A stretch of DNA of 64,000 bases from Streptantibioticus silvisoli (GCF_027947535.2 NZ_JAAGKO020000041.1:1-64000); one strand, 5' to 3'; counted from the first letter of the stretch, positions 1 through 10,046 are shown. A program made the numbers and translations. The notes: generated by a model from the letters alone, not told the origin.

Positions 1-202
1 GGCCCCCACGAACCACCCCCCGGCATGCGGAAACCTCCCCCGCGTTCCCCCGCGCGGTGCTAGTTGGATCACACCTGACAGCCCCGGCGTCGCGGAGCGA
101 CAAGGCGTCGCTACGATGGACGGGGCCGGTGGACCGTACCCGGCCGGGCCCGACCGACAGTCAAGCCGGCAGGTCCCTGATCCCGTTACCGGAGGGTATT
201 CC

Positions 203-583
203 GTGCCGGCTGGAACGCTGTACCGCGGCCGGGAAGGCATGTGGTCCTGGGTGGCTCATCGAGTCACCGGCGTCCTCATCTTCTTCTTCCTGTTCGTACA
301 CGTCCTCGACACCGCGCTCGTTCGTGTCTCCCCGCAGGACTACGACAAGGTCGTCGCGACCTACAAGAACCCCGTAGTCAACCTGATGGAGTACGGCCTC
401 GTCGCGGCCATCCTCTTCCACGCCCTGAACGGCCTGCGCGTCATCGCGGTCGACTTCTGGTCCAAGGGCCCGAAGTACCAGCGGCAGATGCTGTGGTCCG
501 TTGTCGGTATCTGGGTGGTGCTGATGGCGGGGGCGTTCTATCCCGTGCTCCAGCACTCCCTGCACGATCTGTTCGGGAGCTGA
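203..583 (+). CDS. sdhC: Succinate dehydrogenase cytochrome b556 subunit
   Basis: Membrane anchor of succinate dehydrogenase (complex II), which passes electrons from succinate to the quinone pool. The 126-residue product has three hydrophobic helices (about 21-42, 61-82 and 95-118). The segment H73-A-L-N-G-L-R is typical of the haem-binding helix. I start at GTG 203 because a GGAGGG ribosome site lies six bases upstream; the frame stays open further up but those residues look non-coding. It is the first gene of sdhCDAB and stops two bases before sdhD. The 200 bases upstream hold the likely promoter, but I could not place it. Confidence 0.93.
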   Translation: MPAGTLYRGREGMWSWVAHRVTGVLIFFFLFVHVLDTALVRVSPQDYDKVVATYKNPVVNLMEYGLVAAILFHALNGLRVIAVDFWSKGPKYQRQMLWSVVGIWVVLMAGAFYPVLQHSLHDLFGS

Positions 584-585
584 GG

Positions 586-1074
586 ATGTCCGCCGAGACC
601 CACAACCCCGTCGACGCCGCCGATGCGGCCGATGGCGGAGTGACCCCGTTCGGTCCGGACAACCCGGCGCCGTTCATCGAACCGCCGCGGGCGCGTACCA
701 AGCGCACCCCGCGCGCCACCCGCACGAACTTCGAGATGTACGGCTGGCTGTTCATGCGGCTGTCCGGCATCGTCCTGGTCGTGCTGGTGCTGGGCCACCT
801 GCTGATCCAGCTGGTGCTGGACGGCGGCGTGAGCAAGATCGGCTTCGCGTTCGTCGCCGGCCGCTGGGCCAACCCGTTCTGGCAGCTGTGGGACCTGGCC
901 ATGCTGTGGCTGGCCATGCTGCACGGCGCCAACGGCCTGCGGACGGTCATCAACGACTACGCCGAGCGGGACGTCACCCGTACGTGGCTGAAGTGGCTGC
1001 TCTACGCGGCCACCGTGTTCACCGTGCTCCTCGGCACGCTGGTGATCTTCACCTTCGACCCGAACATCCAGTAG
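586..1074 (+). CDS. sdhD: Succinate dehydrogenase hydrophobic anchor subunit
   Basis: Second membrane anchor of complex II, 162 residues. A polar, Pro-rich N-terminal stretch (1-50) is followed by three helices (about 55-78, 98-120 and 136-156). The middle helix carries H113-G-A-N-G-L-R, mirroring the haem/quinone segment of SdhC. The ATG at 586 lies two bases after the sdhC stop, and the sdhC end supplies the GAGG-like ribosome site, so the two anchors should be translationally coupled. The frame is open upstream inside sdhC, but that part is only a shadow of sdhC. Confidence 0.93.
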   Translation: MSAETHNPVDAADAADGGVTPFGPDNPAPFIEPPRARTKRTPRATRTNFEMYGWLFMRLSGIVLVVLVLGHLLIQLVLDGGVSKIGFAFVAGRWANPFWQLWDLAMLWLAMLHGANGLRTVINDYAERDVTRTWLKWLLYAATVFTVLLGTLVIFTFDPNIQ

Positions 1075-1093
1075 ACCCGAGGCTGACGCGACC

Positions 1094-2848
1094 ATGCAGA
1101 TCCACAAGTACGACACCGTCATCGTCGGCGCGGGCGGCGCCGGCATGCGCGCGGCCATCGAGGCGACGAAGCGCAGCCGCACCGCCGTGCTGACCAAGCT
1201 GTACCCGACCCGTTCCCACACCGGCGCGGCGCAGGGCGGCATGGCCGCCGCCCTGGCCAACGTCGAGGAGGACAACTGGGAGTGGCACACCTTCGACACG
1301 ATCAAGGGCGGCGACTACCTGGTCGACCAGGACGCCGCCGAGATCCTGGCGAAGGAGGCCATCGACGCGGTCCTCGACCTGGAGAAGATGGGCCTTCCGT
1401 TCAACCGGACGCCCGAGGGCCGGATCGACCAGCGCCGGTTCGGCGGTCACACCCGTAACCACGGTGAGGCGGCCGTACGCCGGTCCTGCTACGCCGCCGA
1501 CCGCACCGGTCACATGATCCTCCAGACGCTGTACCAGAACTGCGTCAAGGAGGGCGTGGAGTTCTTCAACGAGTTCTACGTGCTCGACCTGCTGCTGGCC
1601 GAGGTGGACGGCGTCAAGCGCACCGCCGGCGTGGTGGCCTACGAGCTGGCGACCGGCGAGATCCACGTCTTCCAGGCCAAGGCGGTCATCTTCGCCTCCG
1701 GTGGCAACGGCAAGTTCTACAAGGTGACGTCCAACGCGCACACCCTCACCGGCGACGGTCAGGCCGCCGCGTGGCGGCGTGGGCTCCCGCTGGAGGACAT
1801 GGAGTTCTTCCAGTTCCACCCGACCGGCATCTGGCGGATGGGCATCCTGCTCACCGAGGGTGCCCGCGGTGAGGGCGGCATCCTGCGCAACAAGGACGGC
1901 GAGCGCTTCATGGAGCGCTACGCGCCGGTCATGAAGGACCTCGCCTCCCGTGACGTCGTCTCCCGCGCGATCTACACCGAGATCCGCGAGGGCCGCGGCT
2001 GCGGTCCCGAGGGCGACCACGTCTACCTCGACCTCACCCACCTGCCGCCGGAGCAGCTGGACGCCAAGCTGCCGGACATCACCGAGTTCGCGCGGACCTA
2101 CCTGGGCATCGAGCCGTACACCGACCCGGTGCCGATTCAGCCGACCGCGCACTACGCGATGGGCGGAATCCCGACCAACGTGCAGGGCGAGGTGCTGACC
2201 GACAACACCACGGTCGTCCCCGGGCTGTACGCGGCCGGCGAGGTGGCCTGTGTGTCGGTGCACGGCGCGAACCGGCTGGGCACCAACTCGCTGCTCGACA
2301 TCAACGTCTTCGGCCGCCGTTCCGGCATCGCCGCCGCCGAGTACGCGGCGACCCACGACTTCGTGGAGCTGCCGGAGAACCCGGACTCGCTGGTCGTCGA
2401 GCTGGTGGAGAGGATGCGGGACGCCAACGGCGGCGAGCGGGTCACCGACATCCGCAAGGCGCTCCAGGAGACCATGGACGCCAACGCGATGGTCTTCCGG
2501 ACCGAGCAGACCCTCAAGCAGGCGGTGTCCGACATCGCCGCGCTGAAGGTGCGGTACAAGAGCATCAGCGTCCAGGACAAGGGCAAGCGGTACAACACCG
2601 ACCTGCTGGAGGCCGTGGAGCTGGGCAATCTGCTCGACCTGGCCGAGGTGCTCGCGGTGTCCGCGCTGGCGCGCAAGGAGTCGCGCGGCGGCCACTACCG
2701 CGAGGACTACCCCACCCGCGACGACGTCAACTTCATGCGCCACACCATGGCGTACCGCGAGGTCGGCGAAGACGGCGAAGAGTCGATCCGCCTCGACTAC
2801 AAGCCGGTCGTGCAGACCCGCTACCAGCCGATGGAGCGTAAGTACTGA
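1094..2848 (+). CDS. sdhA: Succinate dehydrogenase flavoprotein subunit
   Basis: Catalytic subunit that oxidises succinate to fumarate in the TCA cycle, with covalently bound FAD, at the inner face of the membrane. The 584 residues begin with a dinucleotide-binding loop (V-G-A-G-G-A-G, about 11-17). H42 in R-S-H-T-G-A-A-Q-G-G is the expected FAD-linking histidine. The conserved G-G-H-T-R-N-H-G and H-G-A-N-R-L-G-T-N-S substrate/FAD segments follow. The length is normal for the family. The stop overlaps the sdhB start by one base (TGATG), so SdhA and SdhB are likely made in equal amounts. Confidence 0.97.
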   Translation: MQIHKYDTVIVGAGGAGMRAAIEATKRSRTAVLTKLYPTRSHTGAAQGGMAAALANVEEDNWEWHTFDTIKGGDYLVDQDAAEILAKEAIDAVLDLEKMGLPFNRTPEGRIDQRRFGGHTRNHGEAAVRRSCYAADRTGHMILQTLYQNCVKEGVEFFNEFYVLDLLLAEVDGVKRTAGVVAYELATGEIHVFQAKAVIFASGGNGKFYKVTSNAHTLTGDGQAAAWRRGLPLEDMEFFQFHPTGIWRMGILLTEGARGEGGILRNKDGERFMERYAPVMKDLASRDVVSRAIYTEIREGRGCGPEGDHVYLDLTHLPPEQLDAKLPDITEFARTYLGIEPYTDPVPIQPTAHYAMGGIPTNVQGEVLTDNTTVVPGLYAAGEVACVSVHGANRLGTNSLLDINVFGRRSGIAAAEYAATHDFVELPENPDSLVVELVERMRDANGGERVTDIRKALQETMDANAMVFRTEQTLKQAVSDIAALKVRYKSISVQDKGKRYNTDLLEAVELGNLLDLAEVLAVSALARKESRGGHYREDYPTRDDVNFMRHTMAYREVGEDGEESIRLDYKPVVQTRYQPMERKY

Positions 2849-3624
2849 TGAGCACAACAACGGTGGAGAGCAAGCACTCCGCTGCGCTGGACGCGGCGGA
2901 GACCGGCGACGCGCACCTGATCACGGTCACGCTGCGGGTCCGGCGCTTCAACCCCGAGGTCTCCGACCAGGTCGTCTGGGTCGACTACGAGATGCAGATG
3001 GACCCCAAGGAACGGGTCCTGGACGCCCTGCACAAGATCAAGTGGGAGCTGGACGGCACGCTGACGTTCCGCCGCTCGTGCGCCCACGGCATCTGCGGGT
3101 CGGACGCCATGCGGATCAACGGCCGCAACCGGCTGGCCTGCAAGACGCTGCTGAAGGACATCAACCCCGAAAAGCCGATCACGGTCGAGCCGATCAAGGG
3201 TCTGACGGTCCTGAAGGACCTCGTCGTCGACATGGAGCCGTTCTTCCAGGCGTTCCGCGACGTGATGCCGTTCCTGGTCACCAAGGGCAACGAGCCGACC
3301 CGTGAGCGCCTGCAGTCCGCGGAGGACCGCGCGCGTTTCGACGACACCACCAAGTGCATCCTGTGCGCCGCGTGCACCTCGTCGTGCCCGGTGTTCTGGA
3401 ACGACGGTCAGTACTTCGGCCCGGCGGCGATCGTCAACGCGCACCGGTTCATCTTCGACTCGCGCGACGAGGCCGGCGAGCAGCGCCTGGAGATCCTCAA
3501 CGACCGTGACGGCGTGTGGCGTTGCCGCACCACGTTCAACTGCACGGACGCCTGCCCGCGTGGCATCGAGGTCACCAAGGCGATCCAGGAGGTCAAGCGG
3601 GCCCTGCTGACCCGCCGCTTCTGA
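2848..3624 (+). CDS. sdhB: Succinate dehydrogenase iron-sulfur subunit
   Basis: Electron-transfer subunit of complex II, 258 residues, carrying three Fe-S clusters from SdhA to the membrane anchors. The 2Fe-2S ligands are visible as C78-x4-C83-G-S-D86 and C98; Asp at the third position is normal in this family. The C-terminal half carries C-I-L-C-A-A-C-T-S-S-C-P and C-T-D-A-C-P-R-G for the 4Fe-4S and 3Fe-4S clusters. The start overlaps the sdhA stop. It is the last gene of the operon and is followed by a strong hairpin at 3648-3686. Confidence 0.97.
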   Translation: MSTTTVESKHSAALDAAETGDAHLITVTLRVRRFNPEVSDQVVWVDYEMQMDPKERVLDALHKIKWELDGTLTFRRSCAHGICGSDAMRINGRNRLACKTLLKDINPEKPITVEPIKGLTVLKDLVVDMEPFFQAFRDVMPFLVTKGNEPTRERLQSAEDRARFDDTTKCILCAACTSSCPVFWNDGQYFGPAAIVNAHRFIFDSRDEAGEQRLEILNDRDGVWRCRTTFNCTDACPRGIEVTKAIQEVKRALLTRRF

Positions 3625-3647
3625 TCGCGGTCACCACCGCGGACCCG

Positions 3648-3686
3648 GTGATGCCCCCGTTCCCCTGCCGGGAACGGGGGCATCAC
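3648..3686. terminator. Strong hairpin terminator after sdhB
   Basis: A perfect 17-bp inverted repeat (GTGATGCCCCCGTTCCC and its complement) with a 5-base loop lies between the converging sdhB and the small membrane-protein gene. It has no U-tract, as is usual in Streptomyces. Its symmetry suggests it stops transcription from both sides. Confidence 0.85.
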
Positions 3687-3691
3687 CACGT

Positions 3692-3958
3692 TCACCCGGC
3701 GCTCTGCGGCGCTGCCGCGGCGTTCTCCGCCTTCAGGGCCCGCAGCCCGCGCAGGCCGAGCAGGCCGATGGCGGTGCCGAGCAGGAAGGAGACGATCGCC
3801 AGCAGCAGGTGGATGTAGAAGTACGCGGTGGGCGATCCGTGGTGGAAGGCCAGGCCGCTGGCGTCGGCCCACAGGTTCTTCACGAACGTGATCCAGATCA
3901 TCCAGCTCCAGGCGCCGAAGGCGAGCAGGAACCAGGACACGCGGCGGCTGAGCTTCAT
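3692..3958 (-). CDS. Small membrane protein, SCO4848-like family
   Basis: An 88-residue protein with two clear membrane helices (about 5-25, W-rich, and 46-70) and a short polar C-terminus. I recall a conserved Streptomyces family named after SCO4848 next to the DD-carboxypeptidase and sdh genes, and both length and position fit. No catalytic motif is visible and its role is unknown. The gene converges on sdhB with the shared hairpin between them. The start at ATG 3958 leaves the first helix close to the N-terminus, as expected. Confidence 0.8.
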   Translation of the reverse strand: MKLSRRVSWFLLAFGAWSWMIWITFVKNLWADASGLAFHHGSPTAYFYIHLLLAIVSFLLGTAIGLLGLRGLRALKAENAAAAPQSAG

Positions 3959-4147
3959 GCCTTCCAGTATGGCCGGGCCCGTTCCGGGTCCGCCGCCGGG
4001 TCCGCCGCGCGGCTGCTACGACGCCGGCGGCCGGAGCGCCAGCGCGGCACCGGCCCGTGGCCGCGTAGGCCGAACGTGGCGTTCCTCACCCCCGCGGGCC
4101 AGTGGACGGCTGTCGTCCGCTCCACACGGGCCCTGTACGTTCGATGC

Positions 4148-5404
4148 GTGTCCAGGATCCTTCAGGCCGCGCCAGGCCGCCCCGCTCTGACGTTGTGTGC
4201 CGTGAGCATCGCGGCCGCCGCCGTGCTGTCGGCGTCTCCCCTCGCGTACGCGAAGTCCGGTACGCCCGCACCCCCGGAGGACATGTCGCAGGTCGGCGGC
4301 GTCCGACTCGGCGACATGGGAACGCAGGTGTCGATGGCACCCGGCGTACCCGCCCTGCCGAAGACCACCGCGCGTTCGTGGATCATCTCCAACGCGGAGA
4401 CCGGCGCCGTCCTCGCGTCGCACGACGCGCACTGGAAGCTGCCGCCGGCCAGCACGCTGAAGATGCTGTTCGCCGACACCGTCATCAGCAAGTTCCCGAA
4501 GGACGAGACCCACGTCGTCAAGCCGCAGGACCTGGCGGGCATGGGCGCGGGCAGCAGCCTCGTCGGGATAGTGGAGGACATGCCGTACACGGTCCAGGAC
4601 CTGTGGCGCGGGGTGTTCCTGCGGTCCGGCAACGACGCGGTGCACGTGCTGTCGGCGATGAACGGCGGCGTGGCCACCACGGTCACCGAGATGCAGGCGA
4701 AGGCCGATGACCTCCAGGCGGACGACACCCACGTGGTGACCCCGGACGGCTACGACATGCCGGGCCAGGTCTCGTCCGCGTACGACCTGTCGCTGTTCGC
4801 CCGCGCGGGCCTGCAGAACCCCGACTTCCGCGAGTACTGCTCGACGGTGAGCGCGGCGTTCCCCGGCAAGTACAAGAAGGACTCCAAGGACCGCGACACC
4901 TTCGGCATCCAGAACACCGACCGGCTGCTGGCCGGTGACCCCGCCGGCGGCCTGAAGCCCTACCCGGGCATCGCCGGCGTCAAGAACGGCTACACGACCA
5001 ACGCGGGCAACACCTACACCGGTGTCGCCGATCACAACGGCGTCAAGCTGCTGGTGACGGTCATGCACCCGCAGCCGGGCACCGACCGGGTCTACAAGGA
5101 GGCGGAGTCCCTGCTGAACTGGGGTTTCGCCGCCGAGGGCAAGGTCACGCCGGTCGGCACGCTGGTGGCGCCGAAGAGCGTGCAGCGCGCCCGGGCCGCC
5201 GCGTCGGCGAAGGCGAAGGACAAGCCGGCCGCGGCCAGGAGCGGCAAGACGTCGTCCGCGTCGGTCGCCTCCGGTTCGGACAGCGGCATGTGGACCGCGG
5301 CCGGGATCACCGCGGGCGTGCTGGTCCTTCTCGCCGGCGTGTCGCTGCTGGTACGGCGGCGCTGGCCCAGCCCCGCGTCGCGCCGGCGGCGTCGGCAGGA
5401 GTGA
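4148..5404 (+). CDS. D-alanyl-D-alanine carboxypeptidase (S11 type)
   Basis: Exported penicillin-binding protein that trims the terminal D-Ala of peptidoglycan pentapeptides. From GTG 4148 the product is 418 residues. It has a signal peptide (about 1-35, ending A-Y-A), the active-site S102-T-L-K105, S160-G-N162, and K279-N-G281 where many S11 enzymes have KTG. A membrane helix near 375-397 plus an Arg-rich end anchors it. No good ribosome site precedes the GTG; an alternative is GTG 4202, still inside the signal peptide. Its last 98 bp overlap the opposing YihY gene tail to tail. Confidence 0.88.
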   Translation: MSRILQAAPGRPALTLCAVSIAAAAVLSASPLAYAKSGTPAPPEDMSQVGGVRLGDMGTQVSMAPGVPALPKTTARSWIISNAETGAVLASHDAHWKLPPASTLKMLFADTVISKFPKDETHVVKPQDLAGMGAGSSLVGIVEDMPYTVQDLWRGVFLRSGNDAVHVLSAMNGGVATTVTEMQAKADDLQADDTHVVTPDGYDMPGQVSSAYDLSLFARAGLQNPDFREYCSTVSAAFPGKYKKDSKDRDTFGIQNTDRLLAGDPAGGLKPYPGIAGVKNGYTTNAGNTYTGVADHNGVKLLVTVMHPQPGTDRVYKEAESLLNWGFAAEGKVTPVGTLVAPKSVQRARAAASAKAKDKPAAARSGKTSSASVASGSDSGMWTAAGITAGVLVLLAGVSLLVRRRWPSPASRRRRRQE

Positions 5405-6344
5405 TGGCGGCTCCCGGGGCGGCGTCCCCGGGGGTCACGGCGGGACCCGCCGCGGTGCCGGGCGCCGCGGCGGGGGCGGTCGGCCCCACCCCTGAGCCGT
5501 CGCGCTGGGTGGCGGTCCACGCGGCACAGAACATGAGCAGTTTGGCCATGAAGTTGATCCACAGCAGCAGGGCGACCGGGGTGCCGAAGGCTCCGTAGAT
5601 GCTCTTGCCGGCGACCCCTTGCAGGTAGCCCGACAGCAGGACCTTGAGCAGTTCGAAGCCGACCGAGCCGAGCAGCCCGGCCTCCACGACGGCCCGCCGG
5701 CTCGGCCGCACGCCCGGCAGCAGCGTCAGCGCGTAGGCCAGTACCGCGAAGTCCACCAGCACGGCCGCCGCGTATCCCGCGACCGTCAGCAGGACGCTCG
5801 CGGGGCCGCCGCTGACCAGCCCGATGTGCTTGACGACCCAGCCGACGGCGGTGGTGGCGAACGCCGAACAGGCCATGGAGGCCAGTCCCACGCCGCCGAG
5901 CCCGGCCAGCACCCCGGCGTCGAGGATCTTGCGCTTGACCGGGTTGTCGTGGTCGACGTCGAGCTTCCACACCGCGCGCAGGCAGCCGCGCAGCTGGGCG
6001 ATCCAGCCGACACCGGTCAGCAGCAGCAGGGCGCCGGCGATGGTGCCGATCGTGCCCGCGTTGGCGGCCAGTCCCGCGATGTCCACCTGCCCGGCCAGGC
6101 CCGGGATCTGCTGGTTGACCTTGTGGATGACGTCGTCGAGCTGGCTCTTGCTGAGGATCGCGGCGCCGATCGCGGCACCCACGGTGATCAGTGGGAACAG
6201 CGCGATGAAACTGGTGAAGGTGACCGCGGCGGCGAGCCGGTCCCAGGTGACCTCCTGGGCATGCTCGAACGCCCGCCAACCGTGGGTGCGCATGGCCCGC
6301 GCGATCCACGGTCCGATCACCGGAAGCCGCGTCATCCACTCCAT
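5307..6344 (-). CDS. YihY/BrkB-family membrane protein
   Basis: A 345-residue integral membrane protein of the YihY/virulence-factor-BrkB family. The name is historical and the biochemical role is unsettled (older ribonuclease BN claims were withdrawn). About six helices lie between residues 45 and 275, with the family-typical T-F-T-S-F-I-A-L-F-P-L near residue 45. The last 55 residues are a low-complexity Ala/Pro/Gly tail that lies partly over the 3' end of the carboxypeptidase gene, so the tail is probably a late extension. The ATG at 6344 is the natural start. Confidence 0.85.
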   Translation of the reverse strand: MEWMTRLPVIGPWIARAMRTHGWRAFEHAQEVTWDRLAAAVTFTSFIALFPLITVGAAIGAAILSKSQLDDVIHKVNQQIPGLAGQVDIAGLAANAGTIGTIAGALLLLTGVGWIAQLRGCLRAVWKLDVDHDNPVKRKILDAGVLAGLGGVGLASMACSAFATTAVGWVVKHIGLVSGGPASVLLTVAGYAAAVLVDFAVLAYALTLLPGVRPSRRAVVEAGLLGSVGFELLKVLLSGYLQGVAGKSIYGAFGTPVALLLWINFMAKLLMFCAAWTATQRDGSGVGPTAPAAAPGTAAGPAVTPGDAAPGAAITPADAAGATRGWASAAVPAATRRREGPARPR

Positions 6345-6680
6345 GATCGGCGCCTACCCGGCCGCCGGGCGGACATACCTGATCCGGCCGATCCGCTGAT
6401 CGACCGACACCGATCGGCCATCGGGGGACTCTTGGTGTCGAACGCGGCGAAATTCCATCAGGCGAGGTGCTCGCACTTGTGGTATTGCTCCCGTTTCGCC
6501 CGGTGCGGCGGAACGGTTTTCGTGACGCGATACGTCACGGTCACGAAGCGCCGGAAGCACGACGCGGTACGTCACGAAGACGCCGGGAACGTGACGTGTA
6601 CGTCATGACGGGGCGCGGTACGTTACGAAGACCCCGGGGAACGTGACGCGTACGTCACGACGGGGCGCGGTACGTCACGA
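6345..6680. repeat. Gene-free stretch with GTGACG-CGTCAC palindrome repeats
   Basis: No gene is visible between the YihY start and the 2H phosphoesterase stop. From about 6522 there are palindromes of the type GTGACG-N4/5-CGTCAC at 6522-6538, 6591-6606 (last base changed) and 6643-6658. The last two lie in near-identical units about 52 bp long that also contain GGGGCGCGGTACGTCACGA. The final partial unit runs into the last codons of the phosphoesterase gene. Confidence 0.8.
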
Positions 6681-7268
6681 CAGGCGGCCGCCCGCGTCCG
6701 CGCCGGGGCGGGTGCCGTACTGGTGCGGGAGTGCGGCCGGGGCGCCGGGCGGCCGGCCGAAGGGGAACTCCCGCAGGGTGTGCCAGACCCCGCCGGCGTC
6801 CTGCTGGTACAGGGCGAAGCCGGTGACCGTCCAGGCGGCGCTGAAGGCGGCCAGCTCGCACTGTGCGCGGTCCAGCGCCTCGGGCGCGATCCCGTGGGCG
6901 ACGGTGACGTGCGGGTGGTAGGGGAAGTCCAGCTCGCGGCTGACCGGCCCGGAACGCACCCGTTCCTGCAACCGCGCGCAGTCCGGGGCGCCCTCGGCCA
7001 GCGTCACGAACACCACCGGGGTCAGTGGCCGGAACGTGCCGGTGCCCGACAGCCGCAGCGGGAAGGCCCGGCCGCCCTCGGCGACGGCGGCCAGGTGCCG
7101 GGCGAACTCCGGCAGCAGATCCTCGTCGGCCTCGGTGGGCGGCAGCAGGGTGACGTGACTGGGGATGGCGTACGCGGCACGGTCCCCGAAGCCGGCCCGG
7201 CGCCGCTGGAGCAGGCTGCCGTACGGCTCCGGTACCGCGACCGATACGCCGATCGTTCTGGATCCCAC
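6675..7268 (-). CDS. 2'-5' RNA ligase-like 2H phosphoesterase
   Basis: A 197-residue member of the 2H superfamily, which acts on 2'-5' RNA bonds or cyclic phosphates. The two signature motifs are present and correctly spaced: H38-V-T40 (S-H-V-T-L-L-P-P) and H120-V-T122 (P-H-V-T-V-A-H-G). The start is GTG 7268, preceded by a GGAAGGGGG ribosome site. It follows trpS on the same strand after a 115-bp gap and could be cotranscribed, but the true substrate cannot be told from sequence. The C-terminal 25 residues are Pro/Gly-rich and poorly conserved in character. Confidence 0.85.
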   Translation of the reverse strand: MGSRTIGVSVAVPEPYGSLLQRRRAGFGDRAAYAIPSHVTLLPPTEADEDLLPEFARHLAAVAEGGRAFPLRLSGTGTFRPLTPVVFVTLAEGAPDCARLQERVRSGPVSRELDFPYHPHVTVAHGIAPEALDRAQCELAAFSAAWTVTGFALYQQDAGGVWHTLREFPFGRPPGAPAALPHQYGTRPGADAGGRLS

Positions 7269-7383
7269 TGGGTTTCCCCCTTCCGAGACCGTCGAGGGTC
7301 GGGTGTCGAAAGTAGCGCGGGACGCGGTTCACGCGTCCCGCACGGCGGGTGTCGTCACTCGGCGCCCGAGTGCGTTCTCGTTG

Positions 7384-8421
<1,038 letters not shown>

Positions 8422-8481
8422 TCAGGTCCGGCGATCGGGCGACGACGTCCGGTGCGCTCCCCGGCGCGGGTGCCGCGCGGC

Positions 8482-9924
8482 TCAGCTCAGGTCGATGCCC
8501 GGGTAGAGCGGGAACCCGTCCAGCAGTTCGGTGGCGCGGGCGGCGACCTCGGCCGACACCGCCGGGTCCAGCAGGTGCTTGGCCCTGGACGGCGCACCGG
8601 AGGCGGTCGTGGCGGGCGTGGCGGCGGTCAGCACGGTGTCGATGAGCGCGGCGATCTCGTCCATCTCGGCGGCGCCCAGGCCCCGGGTGGTGAGCGCCGG
8701 GGTGCCCAGGCGGACGCCGGAGGTGTACCAGGCGCCGTTGGGGTCGTTGGGGACGGAGTTGCGGTTGGTGACGATGTTGCTGTCGAGGAGCGCGGCCTCC
8801 GCCTGGCGCCCGGTCAGGCCGTAGCCGGCGACGTCGAGCAGCACGAGGTGGTTGTCGGTGCCGCCGGTGACGAGACGGGCGCCGCGGCGCAGCAGGCCGT
8901 CGGCGAGACGGTGGGCGTTGTCCACGATGCACCGTGCGTAGTCCTGGAAGGCCGGCTGACGGGCTTCGGCGAGCGCCACGGCCTTGGCCGCCATCACGTG
9001 CGGCAGCGGCCCTCCCAGGACCATCGGGCAGCCGCGGTCGACGTGTTCGGCGAGGGTGTCGTCGCACAGCACCATGCCGCCGCGCGGGCCGCGCAGCGAC
9101 TTGTGGGTGGTCGTGGTGACGATCTGCGCGTGCGGCACCGGGTCGAAGTCGCCGGTGAGGACCTTGCCGGCCACCAGGCCCGCGAAGTGCGCCATGTCGA
9201 CCATGAGCGTCGCCCCGACCTCGTCGGCGATCTCGCGCATGAGGCGGAAGTTGACCAGACGCGGGTACGCGGAGTACCCGGCCACGATGATCAGCGGCCG
9301 GAACTCGCGGGCGGTGGCGCGCAGCGCGTCGTAGTCCAGCAGTCCGCTGACGGGGTCGGTGCCATAGGAGCGCTGGTCGAACATCTTGCCGGAGATGTTG
9401 GGCCGGAAGCCGTGGGTGAGGTGGCCGCCGGCGTCCAGGGACATGCCGAGCATGCGCTGGTCGCCCAGTTCGCGGCGCAGCACGTCCCAGTCGGCGTCGG
9501 CGAGGTCGTTGACCTGCCGCACCCCGGCCCTGGCCAGCGCCGGGCTCTCGACCCGCTGGGAGAGCACCGCCCAGAACGCGACGAGGTTGGCGTCGATCCC
9601 GGAGTGCGGCTGGACGTAGGCGTGCCGCGCGCCGAAGAGCTCGCGGGCGTGTTCGGCGGCGAGCGCCTCGACGGTGTCGACGTTGCGGCAGCCGGCGTAG
9701 AAACGGCGGCCGATGGTGCCTTCGGCGTACTTGTCGCTGAACCAGTTGCCCATGGCCAGCAGGACGGCCGGAGACGCGTAGTTCTCGCTGGCGATGAGCT
9801 TCAGGGAGGCGCGCTGGTCGGCGACCTCGGCTCCGATGGCGTCGGCGACACGGGGTTCGACGGCGCGGATGACGTCGAGGGCGCTGCGGTACGCGACGGA
9901 CTGCGTGCTGAGTTCTTCGGCCAT
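8482..9924 (-). CDS. glyA: Serine hydroxymethyltransferase
   Basis: PLP enzyme that interconverts serine and glycine and charges tetrahydrofolate with a one-carbon unit. From ATG 9924 it has 480 residues, with the PLP lysine K275 in [14 protein letters not shown]. It is about 60 residues longer than the classic enzyme, mainly through an insert around 120-160; this long form is one I associate with actinobacteria. The start has a good GGAGGA site seven bases or fewer upstream; the frame is open to 9975 but that part overlaps the regulatory leader. Expression is probably controlled by the ZTP riboswitch just upstream. Confidence 0.93.
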   Translation of the reverse strand: MAEELSTQSVAYRSALDVIRAVEPRVADAIGAEVADQRASLKLIASENYASPAVLLAMGNWFSDKYAEGTIGRRFYAGCRNVDTVEALAAEHARELFGARHAYVQPHSGIDANLVAFWAVLSQRVESPALARAGVRQVNDLADADWDVLRRELGDQRMLGMSLDAGGHLTHGFRPNISGKMFDQRSYGTDPVSGLLDYDALRATAREFRPLIIVAGYSAYPRLVNFRLMREIADEVGATLMVDMAHFAGLVAGKVLTGDFDPVPHAQIVTTTTHKSLRGPRGGMVLCDDTLAEHVDRGCPMVLGGPLPHVMAAKAVALAEARQPAFQDYARCIVDNAHRLADGLLRRGARLVTGGTDNHLVLLDVAGYGLTGRQAEAALLDSNIVTNRNSVPNDPNGAWYTSGVRLGTPALTTRGLGAAEMDEIAALIDTVLTAATPATTASGAPSRAKHLLDPAVSAEVAARATELLDGFPLYPGIDLS

Positions 9925-9957
9925 GGGGTCCTCCGGGCGGGGGCATACGGTTGCCAC

Positions 9958-10046
9958 GAGACGGCCCAGGCGCACGGCACTGCTGACGTGAGCCGCTCCC
10001 CGATGGTCGATCCCATCCCAGCGCGCCAGTCACGGCTCACGCCATC
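9958..10046 (-). promoter_or_regulatory. ZTP (pfl) riboswitch before glyA
   Basis: Read on the minus strand, the leader contains the invariant GTGACTGGCG (10033 to 10024) and CGCCTGGGC (9972 to 9964) of the ZTP/pfl riboswitch. The GTGAGCC/GGCTCAC arms of P1 flank the first block, and a GGGGAGCGG segment follows the internal stem-loop. ZTP riboswitches sense ZMP/ZTP, which build up when 10-formyl-tetrahydrofolate is short, and they typically precede one-carbon genes such as glyA. The aptamer ends about 35 bases before the ATG and no terminator is obvious, so control at ribosome binding seems likely. Confidence 0.9.

Noticed and set aside
62-84. RecA-NDp-like promoter pointing left out of the window
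   Set aside because: CTGTCAGGTG and TAGCAC occur on the minus strand, but an extra base spoils the upstream element and the spacing.
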